This document shows, one piece after another, positions 60,077 to 64,000 of a DNA stretch of 64,000 bases; the stretch's first letter is position 1; the number at the start of each line of letters is the position of its first letter. This DNA comes from Litsea cubeba. Its lineage: Eukaryota; Streptophyta; Magnoliopsida; Laurales; Lauraceae. The DNA lies in assembly GCA_012931725.1 (NCBI GenBank), contig CM022953.1, forward strand, positions 28,685,470-28,749,469, written 5' to 3'. The notes under the pieces are model-generated. The model saw only the letters and a program-made list of their open reading frames with translations. It ran no database searches and was not told where the DNA came from. The position numbers and the translations under genes were made by a program.

Positions 60077-61576
60077 TTAAGGACAAACATTATTGCTCTA
60101 AACCACTTATGGGAACAGCACATCGGCAAGCAATCGCGAAGCTAGTAGCAGAGTTCATTGAAGAGAATGTGCGATGCAATAACGATCTTAGGCCCAATGA
60201 GATCATCAATGAATGTCAGATTGAGTTTGGGACCCGCATTACTTACAGGAGAGCCTATATGGCAAAGGAGCTTGCACTTTGCAAAGTGCGTGGATCGTAT
60301 GAGGAGTCTTTTATGATATTGCCGCTATATTGCAACGAATTACATAGAACCAACCCCGGTTCGTACACTGCGTTGGACATCAGCTCGGACGACCGATTTA
60401 GACGCTTCTTTTGGTCGTTTGGTCCATGCTTAAGGTAATTCCAAACCTCTCTAATGCCATTGATAGCAGTGGATGGATCACACCTTCGTGGCAAATACCC
60501 AGGAGTGCTAATGGTGGCTGTAACACATGATGCAAATCATCAACTGTTCCCCATTGCATTTGCCTTTGCTGAAGCGAAACGGCGTGATAGTTGGGAGTGG
60601 TTTCTTACACACTTGTCCTTGTCGTTGGGTGAACCAGAAAATCTGACAATTGTATCAGACCGTCAGAAAGGTCTGATTCCGGCAGTACAAGCCATGATGT
60701 CCAGTGCAAAGCATTGTTTTTGTTGCCATCATATAGCGGAAAACATAAAGGCGGCTTTCAACGACCACGGCATTATAAGAACATTCTGGAGCGCCGCGAG
60801 GGCATACCGACCTTGTGAGTACGATGCTTGCATGGACCACATAAAAAGTTTAGATGAGCGTGCATATAATTACATCCATGTGATCGGTTCTCAGTTCTGG
60901 GCAACGACATTTGCTCATGGACGCAGGTATGACATGCTTACCAGCAATGCTGCAGAGTTCACAAATAGTCTCCTAAAAGACACCCGAGTGCTCTCGATTA
61001 CGAAGCAAGTGGAAGAGATACGTGCAAAACTTATGGAATTCTTTCAGAGACGGTCAACTCAAGTACAGAGCATCACTTCACTACTAACTCCGTACGCAGA
61101 GAAGTACCTAGCCACAGAGATGGAAGAATCGCGAAGGCTAATGGTACGGGTAGCGGCATTGAATGAATATCAAGTGCAATCTTCAGAGTATGTTGATGTA
61201 GTTAATCTAGATAGCAGGTCATGCTCGTGCCGAAAATAGGACGTCATTGGGATCCCATGTTGCCATGATGTTGCCGCCATGAACGCGCGGAATATGAATC
61301 CATATGAGTTTTACGAGCACTGGTACCTTACAAGTACGTATCAGAAGACGTACAGAGATGTCATTCACGCCACCCGTGATAGAAAGCAATGGGAACATGT
61401 TTTAAACCACCAGGAGAGTCCTTCCACCATTGGCTAGCAAGCAACCGGGTCGACCAAAGAAGAACAGGACCCGAGTTGAAGATAGAAATCGCAAGCGACG
61501 AGTGGTAACTTGTTTGTCATGTAGAGAGAGGGGTCACAACCGTGGGAGCTACAAAAATCCACCACTTACACAATGA

Positions 61577-61892
61577 CGTTGATCGATTTGATGTTTTGGG
61601 ATTGCTCATGTAATATTTTTTAGTTTTCTATTTTTTTTAGAGAGTTTTTCTTGTTTGAATGTTTATGGGAACTTTATTAAAATGGCCGTGATGGTTTTTG
61701 CTGCATTTTTGGATGTTTATAAAGTACCATTATTTTTTTGAAAAGATGCGATCTATTTGTATAAGTTATTATTTTTTCGAAAGAGTTGTTGTGGAACCCA
61801 ATATTTTATCATGGAAGATATGTAATGCATGTACGCGATGTAAAGGCTATGGATGGAATTTTAGCCATGCAGCTCGTGGTACTCATTACAGG
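61577..61892. other. 3' flank of the MULE-2 transposase
   Basis: AT-rich sequence after the transposase stop, with TTTTTT runs near 61630 and 61735 and no convincing gene. It leads into the hairpin array. Confidence 0.5.
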
Positions 61893-62826
61893 GTCGGTGA
61901 TGACCTTAGCTTTGTAAATTAAGGTCATCACCGACGCAGAAGTCATTTATTATAAGCAAAAGTTGTAACTTTTTTCAAGCAAAATTCAGATTCTGCGTCG
62001 GTGATGACCTTATCTTTATAAAATAAGGTCATCACCGACGCAGAAGTACCTTATTTTAACCAAAAATTGTAACTTTTTTAAGGGAAAACCGGATACAGCG
62101 TCGGTGATGACCTTAGATTTGTGAATTAAGGTCATCACCGACGTAGAGGTCTCTTATTTTCAACAAAAAGTTGTAACTTTTTCAGGCTGTTTTTGGTAAA
62201 ATTTCTAAGTGACGTCGGTGATGACCTTAGCTTTGTAAAATAAGGTCATTACCGACGCAGAAGTACTTTATTAATATCAAAAGTTATAACTTTTTCAGGC
62301 AATTCTTGCTAAAATTTCTAAGTGACGTCGGTGATGACCTTAGCTTCGTAAAATAAGGTCATCACCGACGCAGAAGTAACCAAAAGTTGTAACTTTTTTC
62401 AAGCGAAACTCGGATACAGTGTCGGTGATGACCTTAGCTTTGTGAATTAAGTCATCATCGACGCAGAGGTCTCTTATTTTTAACCATTAAATGTAACTTT
62501 TTTAGGCTATTTTTGGTAAAATCTCTAAGTGACGTCGGTGATGACCTTAGCTTTGTAAAATAAGGTCATCACCGAAAGGGAAATCGGATACAGCGTCGGT
62601 GATGACCTTAGCTTTGTAAATTAAGGTCATCTCCGACGCAGAGGTCTATTATTTTTAAACAAAAGTTGTAACTTTTTTTGGCGAAATCGAATACAGCGTC
62701 GGTGATGACCTTATTTAAAGAAAAAGAGGTCATCACCGACGCAGATATAATGTTTTGTCACAAAAAGTTGTAACTTTTTCATGCTTTGTCAAGTATTTTT
62801 ACTGCTAGAGCGTCGGTGATGATCTT
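61893..62826. repeat. Array of about nine hairpins between convergent MULE-2 genes
   Basis: Inverted repeats with arms GTCGGTGATGACCTTA and TAAGGTCATCACCGAC and loops of 9-13 bases occur at 61893-61935, 61993-62043 (21-base perfect arms), 62099-62143, 62213-62257, 62326-62370, 62421-62462, 62533-62575 (right arm truncated), 62593-62639 and 62696-62742, with a lone left arm at 62809-62826. Most are flanked by GACGCAGAAGT or GACGCAGAGGT and separated by a second small palindrome, AAAAGTTGTAACTTTT. The period is about 85-120 bases. RNA from either strand would fold into a chain of stems. Confidence 0.9.
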
Positions 62827-63100
62827 ATTTTAAAAGTAAAAAAATAAGAAGTGCTGGTATGACAAGTTGAACAAAAATACAACTATGTGCGAAATAAGAA
62901 TAAAATCATGGTGGACAACATTCAATGACAAATATATGCATTCAATTGACATTCACTCAACATCCTATATACAATTACATCCCATATACAGACAACAACT
63001 ATTTCCATCATGTAAAACCCACAAACAAACCACGGTAATTCATTAGTTTACAATTTACATTACAACGCATTTGGAAGAATGTTAAAAACCCAGGAAATGT
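62827..63100. other. Spacer after the hairpin array
   Basis: AT-rich, no gene. It would be the 3' flank of the - strand Ulp1-like gene. Confidence 0.5.
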
Positions 63101-64000
63101 TTACTGCAAATCAGGGGGCAAGACAGGTAATGGAGGGAGGTTAAGCCTTGAAGCATTTCGAATCCAATTATTCTCAAAAATGTCGATGACAATTCTACGT
63201 CGGAAATAAGGGATGTCTGCCTGGGAAAACTAGATGGGACGACGATATACGCAATGCTCTGCAAATGCACAGGCGAATATCCCGCAGTCATTTCCATTGT
63301 CTTGAAATGGGATATCCGTCTTAGTTGTCATCGTCCACAGCATAGGGGCCGACCACCCGTGATCCATGAATCTCTGTTGAAGCCACAATACCTATCCATG
63401 ACATAGTGAAAATGAATGATACTTCAATTTTCAAATCCTATTTACTATCCGAACATTATCCTGACAAGAAAAGAGCAATTATGTACTTACAAATCTTTCA
63501 CAGGTTTTATGGCCCCAAATCTCTCCCTTTGAACTATTATAGTATTCCCAGTGATGCTCATCGACATATCCTACGAGTAAGGACCAATAGTTGTGAGCGT
63601 GAATTACATAGGCCAAAGTCTTGCACTCAGCCGCGTCCATTATTCGTTCTCCCTTTGGCCCGAAAGCCATGTCATCTCCTGTCTTTAGAATCTTTTCCCA
63701 GTAACTCTGCAAGACAAGCATCACATACATCAAACAAGTAGGATATTTAACCTATTGAGGCCCTAGTTAAAGTGATTTTTTATTGCACTTACGTATATAC
63801 TAGGGTCAGCGAAGTATGCATCCTTGCACCTTTCCCGTATGACTTCAAACCAAAAATATATGATAGTCGAGTCCATCCAAGTGCCATCTTCCAATAAATC
63901 TCTGAGGGACTTAGAATTGACGCACGAGATTATCATATCCAACTCATCTTTCCTGTCAATGCAATGAGTATTGTGGTGTTGAATTAGTAAAATATCAAAC
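63101..64000 (-). pseudogene. Ulp1-like cysteine protease gene of MULE-2 (partial at the window edge)
   Basis: Exons on the - strand: about 63963-63793 (MIISCVNSKSLRDLLEDGTW and FWFEVIRERCKDAYFADPS), 63712-63490 (SYWEKILKTGDDMAFGPKGE and NYWSLLVGYVDEHHWEYYNS) and about 63395-63101 (QQRFMDHGWSAPMLWTM, IPFQDNGNDCGIFACAFAEH), ending at a stop at 63103-63101. The catalytic Gln and Cys are present in the last exon. The catalytic His, expected in NHWSLLV, is Tyr (codon 63589-63587), one C-to-T change from His. A stop at 63232-63230 cuts off the final 40 or so residues. Introns have GT-AG borders. It faces the MULE-2 transposase. Upstream exons lie outside the window. Confidence 0.8.

Larger units (their letters stand above)
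57504..61576 (+). pseudogene. MULE-2 transposase (broken, interrupted by a Harbinger-like element)
   Basis: Exon 1 (57504-57859) encodes a PB1-like domain (MSDVEHQIILHYDGEFEFEL). A GT-AG intron (57860-57942) follows, then an acidic linker with frameshifts near 58020 and 58345, and the MuDR DNA-binding domain (58352-58550; KGVDCPWRLHAS). The gene resumes at 60077 with KDKHYCSKPL. The DDE nuclease has Asp in AVDGSHLRG (60472), Asp in IVSDRQKG (60658) and Glu in SNAAEFTNS (60955). A SWIM finger (SCSCRK, stop, DVIGIPCCHDVAAMN) and a C-terminal KQPGRPKKNR plus zinc-knuckle-like CLSCRERGHN follow. Stops at 60436-60438 and 61237-61239 and a frameshift near 61410 inactivate it. Confidence 0.85.
56900..64000. 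mobile_element. MULE-2: second Ulp1-carrying Mutator-like element (right end outside the window)
   Basis: It carries a transposase on the + strand (57504-61576) and a Ulp1-like protease on the - strand (from beyond 64000 to 63101), convergent as in MULE-1. Hairpins containing GTCATCACCGAC lie both upstream of the transposase (56917-56994) and between the two genes (61893-62826). The left end is set at the first hairpin and is only approximate. A Harbinger-like element has entered the transposase gene. No target duplication can be tested because the right end is not in the window. Confidence 0.65.

Noticed and set aside
61893..62742. CRISPR-like array
   Set aside because: The regular spacing of palindromic repeats is superficially similar, but the genome is a plant, the spacers are themselves repeats, and there are no associated genes.

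Overview
This window is plant nuclear DNA made almost entirely of transposable elements stacked inside one another. It holds Ty3/gypsy LTR retrotransposons of the Athila and Tat types, Mutator-like elements (MULEs) that carry Ulp1-type protease genes, Harbinger-like elements, canonical GT-AG introns and AT-rich spacers. This points to a flowering plant with a large, repeat-rich genome. The style of the unassigned spacer around 53.9-56 kb recalls magnoliid genomes to me, but that is a weak impression and not an identification.

Layout. At 145-1940 there is a non-autonomous Harbinger-like element. From about 2.04 to 53.15 kb lies one old MULE (MULE-1): a Ulp1-like gene on the + strand (3.56-7.5 kb) and, convergent to it, a transposase gene on the - strand. 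That transposase gene is cut in two (51.95-51.61 kb, then 10.06-8.16 kb) by a 41.5-kb insertion. The insertion is a Tat-lineage LTR retrotransposon (10068-51612, + orientation). It has gag, a protease-like region, a G-patch-like segment and integrase but no reverse transcriptase or RNase H, and it carries an intron-containing plant-mobile-domain gene on the opposite strand. Its 5' LTR is itself split by an Athila element (10327-28971, - orientation) whose upstream LTR is a chimera of LTR and internal sequence. Solo LTRs with perfect 5-bp target duplications sit in the Athila 3' LTR (10969-13089), between Athila gag and pol (19947-22544) and in the antisense gene (43096-45133). The nest is four layers deep.

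After about 53.2 kb come a possible host-gene exon on the - strand (53200-53447) and a gene-poor spacer. A second MULE (MULE-2, from about 56.9 kb to beyond the window end) has a + strand transposase, split by a Harbinger-like element (58551-60076), facing a - strand Ulp1-like gene. Between the two convergent genes is an array of about nine near-perfect hairpins (61893-62742, with a half unit after). MULE-1 has the same gene order, and its noncoding parts are filled with a different motif, TTTATCTGA.

Nearly every coding region is broken by stops or frameshifts, and several breaks look like C-to-T changes expected from cytosine methylation. The most interesting leads are the hairpin array and its flipped-core relatives upstream, the W-box palindromes in the U3 of the solo LTR at 11-13 kb, the antisense gene with its own TATA box and upstream repeat block, and the shared architecture of the two Ulp1-carrying MULEs.
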